Source of the DNA: Paramecium sonneborni
Taxonomy: Eukaryota > Ciliophora > Oligohymenophorea > Peniculida > Parameciidae
Direction of reading: 5' to 3'
DNA: 64,000 bases
NCBI GenBank assembly: GCA_905182985.1
Contig: CAJJDN010000152.1
Span: 101,604-165,603 of the forward strand
Under the pieces are notes generated by a model, which was not told the origin of the DNA, made no database searches, and saw nothing but the letters and a program-made list of their open reading frames with translations. The position numbers were made by a program, and so were the translations under genes. How positions within the stretch are numbered: position 1 is the stretch's first letter; the number at the start of each line of letters is the position of its first letter. Shown in pieces: positions 49,395-60,380 of the stretch.

Positions 49395-51390
49395 TCAATC
49401 ATTTACAATCATTTTTAACATCTCAATAATTTCATCAATTGCTTCTTCATTAATATTTTACATTTTTATCTTCTTACTTTTTATATCTATTATATTTTCA
49501 TATGGTGTATTGCCCCATCTGTCTCTTTCACTAAAATCGAATTTAGCTACGAATCTTAAGAATCTTATAATTTTTGAACACATTGACATCACTGCCATAT
49601 GACCTATATTACGATTATCTACATTGACAAAATAATTCAAGTTTTTTATCCCTCCATGAAATATCAATTCTAACATCTATAAATCTCCATTCAAACCTGA
49701 ACTTAATATTAAATCTACCAATATATTATGAGGTGCTAAAATAATTCCACCATTTTATTAAAAATATAATAATAATTCTTTATCTCTACTTATCAATACT
49801 TCATACATTGGAGAATATCCTTAATAATCAATTGGATTTATATCCACATGAACCTCTTCTACTAAATATTTTATTATTTCTATCTATTTATTTGCAGCTG
49901 CCAAATGTAATATAGTTCTTCCATCGAAATCTGGAATATTTAAATTCCCTTCATTCTTCCTTAAATCCTTTATTAATTCTAATTATCCAGTTGTTGCTAA
50001 AAAACATCCTAAATTTGGTATTATATATTTATTCATTATATCCATATTTTAACTAATCTGTTCATCTCCAGATGTTTTTCTTAAAGTCTCCAATATTGTT
50101 TAAATGAAATGCTACTTCTATCCTTCAAATTTTTCAAATTATCTTACTGATTCTGTCTCACCCTATAAATTCTATGGAAATTTTTGAATTATTTCTTAAT
50201 TACTATAACCCTTCCCTAATAAATATGCTATCTTTGCTTAAGCACTTTCTGGAGTGATATCATATTATACAATTATACCATTTACTGTTTTTTTAAAGTT
50301 CAAAATTGTTTGTCCTTTTATGCATTGAGAAATCTAAATCAAAATAATTCCCAATTATTATTGAGCATGTAGTAATACATTAAATAATTCCTAACTATGT
50401 GGCATTTCACTAAAATGATAGCATTCTAAAATACAACATTTCAATTTAGGAGTATTTAAAATATGTTTAATGTGTTCTACACTTGTATATGGTGTTATTT
50501 TTATTATTATAATATCTGTTATGAATGGAGGAGCTAATTCTAAAGTGCTCTCCTCATTAGTGAACATCTACTCACCTCTTCTTAATACTAATTACCATTT
50601 TATTTCAATATTAATTCCAAATTCTACTAAATTTGGAAAATTAGGACTCTCAATACAATCTAAAGAATCACATTTTAATTATCTGCATCTATTAGCACGA
50701 TATCCTTTATGATCCATTACAATCAGAACTTCAGGTATTAAGAAATTACCAGCCAAAATTAATGAATCTAAGATGTTTTAAAATGCATCATTTCTCATAA
50801 ATGATAAAGGAATCAATGAACCAGTGATTACTACTGTTTTTTATAAATTCTCTAACATGAATGATAAATTTGTCCCAAGATATGTAATTGTTGCAATCCC
50901 ACTTAAAATTACAAATGCACTATATTTTTCATAATTCTCTTTTATGATTTCAGCAATATGTCTGATATCATTATAAGACTACATATAAGAATAAGACTTA
51001 CAGTTTATCTTGAGTTTGTTATTTGTTCCAATTCCATAATTTTATAGACTGTTCTTCTACCAGACTCAGATATTGGTGTTGTAAGGCATCCATCTTAATT
51101 ATGGTACTTTTGGATAGAGTTTGAATTATTACCTAAGTGTATTCAAGATCACAAAGATAAGAAATGGATTTTAATCTTTATTCTAATCTACCTTTTATAA
51201 TAGTCATATGAGATTCATTCACTTCACCTTCTGCAGCTGCTGCTCCTGAGGCATATATGAGAAGCACTTTTCGATCATTCAAAATTTGTAAATTTTGTTG
51301 ACTTTCATCAAAATTTTTAATGAATGAAAGTGTAGAATCATGTTTGGATCCTTATATTTTTAGTTTAGGGGTATCTACATCAGAATTCAT
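49395..51390 (-). CDS. Asparaginase-like protein with ankyrin repeats, catalytic residues lost
   Basis: About 650 residues with at least one intron near 51010. It follows cytosolic type I asparaginase (ASPG/60-kDa lysophospholipase) end to end: N-terminal strand LLIYASGAAAAEG, LSFMLENLQKTVVITGS, NILDSLILAGNFLIPEV, RANRCRQ, and a second domain, then ankyrin repeats (DGRTILHLAAANKQIEIIKYL; DRWGNTPYENI). The nucleophile motif normally TGGTI reads ASGAAAA, and the second-Thr/Asp motif normally HGTDT reads LSGIATI. Both catalytic threonines and the aspartate appear replaced, so it is probably not an asparaginase. The scaffold and ankyrins may serve protein binding. The end at TGA 49395-49397 is clear. 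Confidence 0.88.
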
Positions 51391-51451
51391 TTTTAAATTA
51401 TAAAACTAAAATAAATGTAAAAAAGACCCATTTAACGAAAAAGGCTGAAAT

Positions 51452-52699
51452 ATGAAGAAGCTCTCAAAGTTGCTGCTAAAGAAGATGTAATCAAAAATAA
51501 ATTACATATATAGGTTTCTTTTTTTGGATAATGTACTAAATTTAAAGAAAGATCAACAGAACCTGCATCAATAAATCGTGCAATTCAATTTCTCTTTCTT
51601 AAAGAAAATGTATGAATTCTTAAAATACAAGAATGTTGATAGAAAAATAGCCTTATAATTTGGGAGTAGAAGATTATGTAAGATAGATAGTACGCGTTAA
51701 TATGATGGACCTGCTAGTTTTAGACTAATGAAAACATCTAAACAATTATTAGGGTCAATAAATGGTTGGCAAAATGGAAATGCTGATGTTAAATTTAATT
51801 TGGGTTCTGGTTTTACAAATATCTAAGACAGACATGAAAATAGTTTCACATTAAAAATTGATAATGATTAAAGAGTTATGACTTCAGAAAGGGATAGAAT
51901 TTCTATGTAAAAATATGAATTCTCCAAATTTAATTCTTAGAGATTAACGTAAGAATTATGTAAATTAAAAGAGGAGAACACTTTCAAAAATATTCAATAA
52001 AAGCGAATTATTGATGTTATTCAGCATCCATTATTCGAACCTTTTGAAAAATAATGCACATAGCCATCTCCTCATTAATTAAATGAAGATGTTGTCAATG
52101 AAAATGATCATTAAATACTTGATGATTCAAGTAGTTCAAGAACAAGAGCAATAACAAATTTTTAAGAAAATAAATAAACTTAATTAAATAAAAAGAGAAT
52201 CTCAGAACATAAGGTTGGTTAAAATAAATAAGCATATCTCTAACTCTTTAGATAATTGAAATCGGATTCATAAATTATTAAACGTAAATAGAACATAAAA
52301 AAAAGTATTTAAAATGAGAATAGCTCTAGATGTAATTCTTAACTTTCTTTTTTCTTTAATCTTACTAACAAATAAAGATTAAATTCTAATACATCTATCA
52401 GCAATTCTTAATAACATTTTAATTAGAAATCAAGTGTTAAATAGGAATACACTTTTGAATAGAAATTAGAAAATTTTGTTAAATAACGAATGCTTATGTA
52501 AAACAGTTCGCATCCATGTGATAAGATCAATTATTCTAATATAAATTAAAAATTAGATGTATTCTCTAAATTTAAATTAGCTTTATCAATAGATGAAACA
52601 ATAAGAATTTAAGAGAATTCAAAAAGTGCGAATGATTTCATAGAGATGAATTATATATCATTAATTAACTTTGAATTTTATAGGCAATAATTTAGGTGA
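51452..52699 (+). CDS. Asn/Gln/Ser-rich protein of unknown function
   Basis: About 410 residues, start MKKLSKLLLKK. An optional 27-nt in-frame intron follows codon 12. The first third is moderately structured (KMYEFLKYKNVDRKIALQFG; YDGPASFRLMKTSKQLLG). The rest is low-complexity with short charged blocks (DSSSSRTRAITNFQENKQ; NLTNKQRLNSNTSISNSQ). No domain or TM recognised. Its 3' end overlaps the convergent coiled-coil gene by about 40 bp unless a late intron gives an earlier stop. Disordered regulatory proteins of this kind are common in ciliates. Confidence 0.7.
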
Positions 52700-53418
52700 T
52701 GGTTCTGTATTCGATTCATTTAATGATGGCTATGTTGGATGTCTGTAATTTGAGTGTTTACGTAAAATTTAATGTTCATTTTATCTTGACTTTATTATAT
52801 CGTCTTATTGCATACTTAATTGCTAGACTCTTTACGAACTTCTAAAGATTATCCCCCTTCTATTCTACGTAATTTCTATTTAAGTCGTGATACTTCCATT
52901 TCCTTTGTGGAATTTGTAATTTGACAAGCCCTAAGCATATCTCTCAATAATGCATTCTCTTATATTAATTTTTAGTTCTCATTCTTCATCTTAAAGTATT
53001 ATTGAAACTAGACATTAGCTACAATCTCTTGAGTCTTTTTGATTTCATCTTAAAGTACTGTAATCTATCAAATGTGAGCATCCTTACCTCTTTCTAATGT
53101 TCTGATCGAATTTATTTTATTGTTCTTTCATGGTTCTATCTAGCATTTTCAATTTATAATTTTAAAGCATCAATCTACCCTTACATTTCTAAACGAGTTA
53201 CACTTCTTAGGTACATACTTTTTTTTTTTAATTATTTATATAAATATCACAATCATTTTTTTCTAAATCAAAAGCACACTATTGAATTCTTAGAATTTCT
53301 TTTTAGAAACTTAAAAATAAATTTTGAAGCATTAATATTCATTAAAGTATTCTTATAATATTGATCTGGAATTAATTATTAATACATTTGTTTTTTCTAA
53401 TTCCATTTATTATTACAT
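52658..53418 (-). CDS. Coiled-coil protein, N-terminal model uncertain
   Basis: From 53216 downward the frame is strongly coiled-coil (RLEMQGQIDALKLQIENARQ; ITVLQDEIKKTQEIVANVQF; NENQKLIQENALLRDML; LKQKLRRIEGG) with introns of about 23 and 26 nt, ending KLLPIKFKVNQ. Upstream, MQQQMELEKTNVLIINSRSI and CAFDLEKNDCDIYINNQKKK are joined by a 32-nt intron and also look coding. To connect them with the main frame, an 11-A run next to a 30-nt intron donor at about 53212 would need one more A, so a homopolymer error is likely. If not, the gene starts at 53216. A centrosomal or basal-body role is possible but unproven. Confidence 0.65.
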
Positions 53419-53852
53419 AATTCTTTCTTACAGCTAAGTCTTATTTAAAGATTTAATTATTCTATTTTTTTCAATTAAAATACTATTTATTATGTTTCAC
53501 TATCTAATAATCACTTTGAACTACTTATTGATTTAGGAAATCTTTATAAAAGTAGAAGATTATTAAAATAATTTGACATCTTTCTTTTAGAAATACAAAT
53601 TTTATGAATTGTTTGTTTAATTTATTTGAATATTACTTATCTGTAGATCATCAATTAAAATAATTTGATAATTATAAATTTCTTTTATGTTAATGCTCAA
53701 CATAATCTTATTCATTTTGATTTAATGATAGTAAAGTAAAATGAAAGTTATTAGTTTTTTTGATAATCTTTATTGAAATATAATGAGATTGATTTTGAAA
53801 ATATAAATAGTTTGTCTTAATTGAAATAAATTTTATAAATTAGATAAAGTGA
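53419..53852. other. Intergenic region between divergent genes
   Basis: 434 bp of AT-rich spacer upstream of the Rab gene. No coding frame or RNA recognised. Confidence 0.5.
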
Positions 53853-54606
53853 ATGTCCACATTTAAGTACTTATTCAAATTTATCATAATTGGCGATTCA
53901 TGTAAAATAGATATGAATATAAAAGTTGTTGGTAAATCTTGTCTTGTTTAGTAATTTTTACAGGATCAACCAAGACAAGAACATGAAATCACAGTTGGTA
54001 TAGAATTTGGTGTTAAGGAAATGAATATATCTGGTTCAATTATACGTCTATCAATATGGGATACAGCAGGATAAGAGACATTTAGATCATTGATTCGTTC
54101 ATACTATCGATCTGCAATAGGAGTGCTTCTATGTTATGATTGTTCTAGTATGTAATCATTTAATGGAATTGATAAATGGGTGCAAGAAGTGAAGAATAAT
54201 GGAAATGAGAGTAGAAGCTTCAATAATTAAAGATGTTGTTATCGCACTTGTTTGCAATAAAATTGATCTACAAGAGTATACAGTCCTTTTCCTTTATTTA
54301 TAGACGTTAAGTATCATCCATCCAAGGGAGATAATACGCAGTTGACGAAGGCTTTCTCTATTTTGAGGTTTCTGCTTTAAATGGAATTGGTGTTTAATAA
54401 CTCTTCCGAGATTTAACTATTGAAATTATAAAACGAATTGACAATGCTATTATTGATTTGGGAAAACATGTATAATTATGTTTTACTTGTAGTAATAAGG
54501 AATTGTAGTTGGAGAGATAAATCCATCTCCTACTAAATAAATAATCACTCTTGAATAAGAAGATAATCAATAGTAAAAGAATTAGAAAAAAAAGTCTTGT
54601 TGTTGA
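53853..54606 (+). CDS. Rab-family small GTPase
   Basis: About 220 residues with four introns (about 22-28 nt). Switches vesicle traffic between GDP and GTP forms. G1 is GDSFVGKSCLVQQF, G3 WDTAGQETFRSLIRSYYR, G4 VCNKIDL, G5 SALNG. The RabF stretch IGVLLCYDCSSMQSF is typical. The C-terminus KKKSCC carries two cysteines for geranylgeranylation. The sequence is closest in feel to the Rab2/4/14 group. The residue before Val in the P-loop is Phe, created by the splice junction, where Rabs usually have Gly, Ser or Ala; GxxxxGKS is still satisfied. It converges on DCTN5 with 35 bp between stops. Confidence 0.95.
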
Positions 54607-54641
54607 GCAGTTTATAAAATAATAAACATAGAATAATAATA

Positions 54642-55230
54642 TCAACTCTTAGGCACAAAGTTTTTATAAAAATTGATCAATTTTTACTTTTAAATTATTG
54701 CAGTAGATTCTGGTGTTTCTGCTATATAAACCGCTGGTCTTCCTCCATATACACTATTGGCAGGTACAACAGTATCAGGTGGCAATATGGAATCATCAAG
54801 AATTATTGAATTTTCTCCAATTATACATCTATGAGACTAAAAATCAAAAATATTTATCAATTACAATGCAACAATTTTTTCCTATTGATGTACAAGTACC
54901 TATTTTGGTGGCTTAAATAATAGAACTTGAATCGATTTCCACATAATCACTGATCATCAAAGGTAGAAATTTGATAACCTTTTTTGTAGGTGATTCTTTT
55001 GTATATCCATATGAATAAGAAGGTTTAAGAGTTACTTTTTCATGAACAACCAAATATTTGCCTATAGATACTTTGGCTAGATCTCCTCTTAATATAACAT
55101 CATTAAAAAAGATGCATCTACCACTTACATTAATTTATTCAGTTCCTTTAATGAAGGATTTCTTAGATATTTTTATACCAGATGATGTCTCATGAAATTC
55201 AGATTTATCATATTGAATAATTGCATCCAT
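54642..55230 (-). CDS. DCTN5: Dynactin subunit 5 (p25)
   Basis: About 187 residues with one 28-nt intron, close to the 182 of animal p25. Start MDAIIQYDKSEFHETSSG. It has left-handed beta-helix hexapeptide repeats: VSGRCIFFNDVILRGDLAKV, IGKYLVVHEKVTLKP, ISDYVEIDSSSII, IGTCTSIGKNCCI, IGENSIILDDSILPPDTVVP, then NSVYGGRPAVYIAETPEST and a helix ending FVPKS. This order, the RGDLAxVxxG motif and the LPPxTVVPxxxVxxGxP segment are p25-specific. It sits at the pointed end of the dynactin filament for cargo binding with dynein. The gene is complete here; a partial second copy lies at 55798-56301. Confidence 0.95.
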
Positions 55231-55796
55231 TATTAGTAAATAAAATAATAATATAAATAAAATTGAATCAACAAAACCTACTTATTTGTATATCATCAAC
55301 TTCCATTATTAAAATCAAGATTGTACCAGTGATTAAATAAATTAATTCTAATAACAAAGCTCCATATGATATATAGTTTCCTCGATTAAATGAAAAAGTT
55401 TAAAAATAGATTCCCATAAATAGAGTTGAGAGAATGCCTCCAAAAATGCATGCAATATCTATTTGATTTGTAGATATAATGGGAATAAAATTAATGCAAA
55501 ATACTAAAAAATATATCCCTATTATTAACTTCTTGTATTATCCCATTTATTTCTATTAAATAATAATAAAGCCATAGAGTACAATAGTTCCAAATACAAT
55601 CCCATAACCTCCTACAGTTAAATTATAAGGATAAACTAAAGAGCTTAATAAATTACTAGAGTAGCCTGATAAAAAGAGTATTAGACTATATTTCCATTTT
55701 CCATATTTATATTCAGAGATATATCCATACATTTAAATTGTTATGAAACCTATAATCATATGACTGATTCCTCCGAATTAAGGGATTGAGATTAAC
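54727..55796 (-). repeat. 1,070-bp direct repeat, copy 1
   Basis: Apparently identical to 55798-56867 with an offset of 1,071 bp and a single N between. It spans most of DCTN5 and the 3' part of the rhomboid gene. Likely overlapping contig ends. Confidence 0.9.
55268..55796 (-). CDS. Rhomboid-like gene, truncated duplicate copy
   Basis: The 3' 529 bp of the rhomboid gene, cut by the N at 55797. The complete version is 56339-57169. In the true genome this segment and 56339-56867 are probably the same locus, immediately upstream of complete DCTN5. Confidence 0.6.
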
Positions 55797-55797
55797 N
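55797..55797. other. Assembly gap (single N)
   Basis: One N between the two 1,070-bp copies; a contig join. Confidence 0.95.
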
Positions 55798-56301
55798 TAA
55801 ACCGCTGGTCTTCCTCCATATACACTATTGGCAGGTACAACAGTATCAGGTGGCAATATGGAATCATCAAGAATTATTGAATTTTCTCCAATTATACATC
55901 TATGAGACTAAAAATCAAAAATATTTATCAATTACAATGCAACAATTTTTTCCTATTGATGTACAAGTACCTATTTTGGTGGCTTAAATAATAGAACTTG
56001 AATCGATTTCCACATAATCACTGATCATCAAAGGTAGAAATTTGATAACCTTTTTTGTAGGTGATTCTTTTGTATATCCATATGAATAAGAAGGTTTAAG
56101 AGTTACTTTTTCATGAACAACCAAATATTTGCCTATAGATACTTTGGCTAGATCTCCTCTTAATATAACATCATTAAAAAAGATGCATCTACCACTTACA
56201 TTAATTTATTCAGTTCCTTTAATGAAGGATTTCTTAGATATTTTTATACCAGATGATGTCTCATGAAATTCAGATTTATCATATTGAATAATTGCATCCA
56301 T
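55798..56301 (-). CDS. DCTN5, truncated duplicate copy
   Basis: The 5' portion of DCTN5 repeated at +1,071 bp, lacking the last codons because the copy ends at the N. It is treated as an assembly artefact of the complete gene at 54642-55230. Confidence 0.6.
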
Positions 56302-56867
56302 TATTAGTAAATAAAATAATAATATAAATAAAATTGAATCAACAAAACCTACTTATTTGTATATCATCAACTTCCATTATTAAAATCAAGATTGTACCAG
56401 TGATTAAATAAATTAATTCTAATAACAAAGCTCCATATGATATATAGTTTCCTCGATTAAATGAAAAAGTTTAAAAATAGATTCCCATAAATAGAGTTGA
56501 GAGAATGCCTCCAAAAATGCATGCAATATCTATTTGATTTGTAGATATAATGGGAATAAAATTAATGCAAAATACTAAAAAATATATCCCTATTATTAAC
56601 TTCTTGTATTATCCCATTTATTTCTATTAAATAATAATAAAGCCATAGAGTACAATAGTTCCAAATACAATCCCATAACCTCCTACAGTTAAATTATAAG
56701 GATAAACTAAAGAGCTTAATAAATTACTAGAGTAGCCTGATAAAAAGAGTATTAGACTATATTTCCATTTTCCATATTTATATTCAGAGATATATCCATA
56801 CATTTAAATTGTTATGAAACCTATAATCATATGACTGATTCCTCCGAATTAAGGGATTGAGATTAAC
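55798..56867 (-). repeat. 1,070-bp direct repeat, copy 2
   Basis: Second copy of 54727-55796. The sequence continues past its end into the natural 5' part of the rhomboid gene. Confidence 0.9.
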
Positions 56868-57169
56868 ATTCTATAAAATTAACTTCTATGTAAAATATCT
56901 GGCCGAAACTTAGCCCCACAATCATATAGAACACAACTCAATAATTTATCACTCACTTATTAATAGATAAATAAAATCCAAAAGTATAACAGAAGTACTA
57001 TAGACAATGGAAATGTTATGCTGCAGATATTAAATTACTTAAATAAAATAGAACCTATGCTCACATTACTATGTTTTACTCTTAAATTTTTATTACTCTA
57101 AGGCTGACTTTAATTTATATGCTATTAATCAATACTTAAATCTAATTAATTTATAGTGGGGATTTCCAT
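56339..57169 (-). CDS. Rhomboid-family membrane protein, probably proteolytically inactive
   Basis: A 276-residue intronless frame, start MEIPTINQLDLSIDQQ. After a polar N-tail comes TM1 (SIVLLLYFWILFIYQ), then the rhomboid core: RPDILHRSQFYRMLISIPQFGGISHMI with the conserved Tyr-Arg and His, IQMYGYISEYKYG (the ExxxG motif), LFLSGYSSNLLSS, VGGYGIVFG, IDIACIFGG and two further TM helices. In proteases the VGxSGxxFG motif holds the nucleophile Ser; here it is VGGYG. The partner His (normally in DxxAHxGG) is replaced in IDIACIFGG. It is therefore an iRhom/pseudoprotease-like protein, likely in the secretory pathway. Rhomboid membership is strong. Confidence 0.88.
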
Positions 57170-57196
57170 TTTTTTATTTTTTAATTTTATTTATAT

Positions 57197-58330
57197 ATGC
57201 TATTGTTTCTCTAATTCTATATTGTCTCTTCCATGTATCCAATTTCCTATATAGATGAACGACCTTACTTGAAATTAGACTATAATCTATAGGTTCAACT
57301 TAAATTAGATGAAGTTTTATCTGAATTCTTACAAAGACATTCATCAAATGATAGATGTCCAGATTTCTAATAAGAGGAATGCTATGAAGAAATCTATTAA
57401 AATGGATAAAAAACTAAGATCAAACTTGAAAAAGAAATCTTCTATCTTTATGATATATAATCTGAACAACAAAACTCATAAACAATTGTTTACTCTGATT
57501 AATAGTTAGATCAAAATGACAAAGATTTAATTAGTTTCCTTGCTTTAGCTCCTTTTTAGAATCATTAAAATACCTTTTATTAGAATGGATTTAGTCTTTG
57601 TCTATCATAAACTGATGGATATCTTTCTACCAATTTCAATACTCTATCATTGAATATTTTACCTGAAAAAACTCAAGGAGTATATACTAGATTAAAAGAA
57701 GAATTATATACAACTTATGGTCTTCATATTTAGAATATGGAGATTTCTTTCAAAGTAAAAGATATTTCTAGTTATGCCATATATATTGTTTCTGAAGATG
57801 TAGTTTCTATCCCAAATGAAATATTCCCCCATAAATATTTCCTAACTAAAGGTTTCAAACTTGATACAAGTGGTTTCTATTATAGAGATCATTAAGATAA
57901 TGATAATGTTGAGGATTTAGATCCACTATTATTTTATAACTATGAAAATCAAGACAATCCTTTAATTATTGATCCAGTTGACTATATTGTTAATGTAGAT
58001 AATTCATAAGATTTATTAAAAATCTATTCAGATGAATAATATAATAATGCTATCATATTAGGATTACCATTTTTAAAAAATAAGTTTTTAAATGTTCAAA
58101 CAGATGAAAATTATGTATTTGTGTCTTAACTTAATACAAGTCAATGTATTGTTGATTAAGATCAATCAATACAAGTTTGGGAAATTATATTCATTATACT
58201 TTAAGTGATTTTATTACCAATTTTAGTTTATTTAACATTCAAAAAGTTAAGATAACATGAATAGAAGAAACAACAATAACAAAGTTAAACCTAATAATTC
58301 ATTACTGAATTATAACGATAAGATAGTTGA
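57197..58330 (+). CDS. Type I membrane protein with signal peptide, unknown
   Basis: A 377-residue intronless frame. Start MLLFLQFYIVSS is a short signal peptide, then an extracytoplasmic region with acidic and aromatic residues (YIDERPYLKLDYNLQ; LISFLALAPFQNHQN; FSLCLSQTDGYLSTN). One TM helix VWEIIFIILQVILLPILVYL lies before a Gln-rich cytosolic tail (HEQKKQQQQSQTQQF). The FSLCLS segment with its spacing recalls membrane-anchored pepsin-like proteases, but no DTGS/DSGT active site is visible, so at most it is a degenerate relative. The start codon is only 27 bp from that of the divergent rhomboid gene. Confidence 0.78.
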
Positions 58331-58437
58331 TTTTTAATATTCTATAAGTAATTTAGTAAAAAAATTAATTTTTGTAAAATAAAATTCCACAAAGAACAAT
58401 TAATATAGATATCAAATATATATATATAAATGATAAA

Positions 58438-59912
58438 TCATTTAAGTTATTTAAATAACAATCCATGAAGAGAATCAAAATCTTAGGCTTCTAATTACAA
58501 GAGAGCTGTTTTTGTAGAGTCAAATATAAATCCAGGTTTAATACATTTAATTTCTGCAGTTAAAGGTACCCTCGTCTTTTATATAATTTATGAAGTATCA
58601 CATAGAAACTTTCCCTTAAATTCATTGTTTTCTTTAAGATAAATAAGAATATTATTATCAATGGTAGCTATAATTTAACAGGGTTTCCATGTCTTTAAAA
58701 CATTACCACAATCAATTTAAGCATTTTTAATTCTTAATTTAACTAAAGAATGATTTTCTTAAACACTTCCCAATTTAATATAGGCATCTGGATAATTACA
58801 TAGAAAATCTTATAATTGTGGAAGTGTCAATTATTGTTTCCCAAGCATTTTTTGAACAATTCTCAAAATATCTTAACCTAATAAATTCAATACTTCAAAT
58901 GATTAAACTACTTAATCAGATTCTAATTGATTTATGAGCTAGACTATTTAAAAAATGAAAATGTTACTCCATAAATAAGTTCCTCTTAAGCTGATATTTA
59001 TTATTACTTGCTTTAACTCAATTAGACATGTTTATCAAGATACATCCTTAAAGAAGTTATAACTATTTGATATCTATGAACTTCTTATTTTTTTACTTCA
59101 TCAAATAATCTAGTAACAGCTTATCCCATGTTTTTTTATAATTTAGCCATCTCAAGAAAGGAATTGATTAATTTACGTTCTGTATGATAGAGATCTTTGC
59201 CTTTGTTTTCCCCTTACATTTACCTAGTATATAATCCTTAATGTTTTCGACGATATTTTGTAAGTTTAGAAGAACTAGATGCAAAATTACTAAATGCTTT
59301 TCGATATTAATCTCTATGAGTAGATATTCCAGATTCAAACATTTCAATATTGAAATCTAACTTTTCTTTAATGAATTTATCAATCCCATCTAGTAGATTC
59401 AATATTTTGTTTGCATTCCCTTGATCATAATTACATATTTCTTTAATTGTTTCATCTAATTTAGGATAATACATGGTTGAACCATCTTAAAATAGTTTAG
59501 ATATATCTTTATTTTTAGTTCTTAAATATTCTACATTTTATTTTTCATGTTAAACAAAAGTCTTGATGAAATGAATGAGATTTTGAATGCTTCTATTAGA
59601 AATAGCAATTCTTTTATCTAAAATACGATACACATCCTTAATAATTTATCTGTGTTACTACATATCGATTCCTACCTATTCCATCCAAGCTTATAATTAA
59701 TTATATGATTGATGTCTATGGAATTTAACTGAATTTGGATCATCCTAATTATTTATTGGTCTTTAAGCAGCTGACTATCTAATAGATTCTCTAAGACGAT
59801 CTTCTACTATTTTTTCTGGATTATAACTAACCATATTATGAAACTTTAATGATTGTTCTTCTGCTTAAACATATTCTGATTTAACTATTTCCTCCTAAAA
59901 TTCACTTTACAT
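58438..59912 (-). CDS. Coiled-coil protein, possibly F-BAR-like, with C-terminal globular domain
   Basis: About 483 residues with a 23-nt intron near 58990. Residues 70-320 are long amphipathic helices (MQQHRQIIKDVYRILDKRI; FESGISTHRDQYRKAFSNF; YHTERKLINSFLEMAKL), with spacing that suits a three-helix F-BAR or BAR dimer. After a Gln-rich joint the last 150 residues are compact: FEVLNLLGQDILRIVQKML, LCNYPDAYIKLGSVQEN, CGNVLKTWKPCQIIATID and a final strand-rich part. I do not recognise that domain. A membrane-curvature function is a guess from helix pattern only. Confidence 0.7.
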
Positions 59913-59952
59913 ATTAAATAATATATAATTTTAAAATCAATTCAATCAGATA

Positions 59953-60352
59953 TCATTGCTTCAATTTTTCTAAATCTATCAATTTACTTTCAATACGTTT
60001 CAATAGAGAATCCAAATGATCTACAGCTGATTCCATACCTTCAATAGAATTCTATATTTAATTTATTTTCTAAATATTTTCATCTAATTTATTCTCTACA
60101 ATCTTCATAAAAAAATCAATTATTTACAAATACTCTTCGTTTCTTCAAATTCTGATCTAATTTAATTTATTTTATCTAAATTTTTTTAGTAATGTACAAT
60201 TGTCACCTCATTCAATTTTTAAATGGTTGAAGTTTTCAATTAAATTACTTTAAAAAATATAAGATAGACATACTCTTTTATTGATTGTCAACATAATTAA
60301 CAATTGATTATGCATATTAATCAATAACATCAACTTGCTCTTTGCCAATCAT
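59953..60352 (-). CDS. Small coiled-coil protein
   Basis: About 103 residues, start MIGKEQVDVIDQYAQSIVNY, with three introns (26-31 nt). The rest is one continuous heptad pattern (IVENKLDENIQKINQIQNSI; MESAVDHLDSLLKRIESKL). Length and pattern resemble BLOC-1/BORC or SNARE-complex small subunits, without a diagnostic motif. A different splicing choice in the middle changes about 15 residues. The 3' end lies 40 bp downstream of the previous gene's start; all run on the minus strand. Confidence 0.6.
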
Positions 60353-60380
60353 TGATTATATTTATTTTTTTAATATTATA

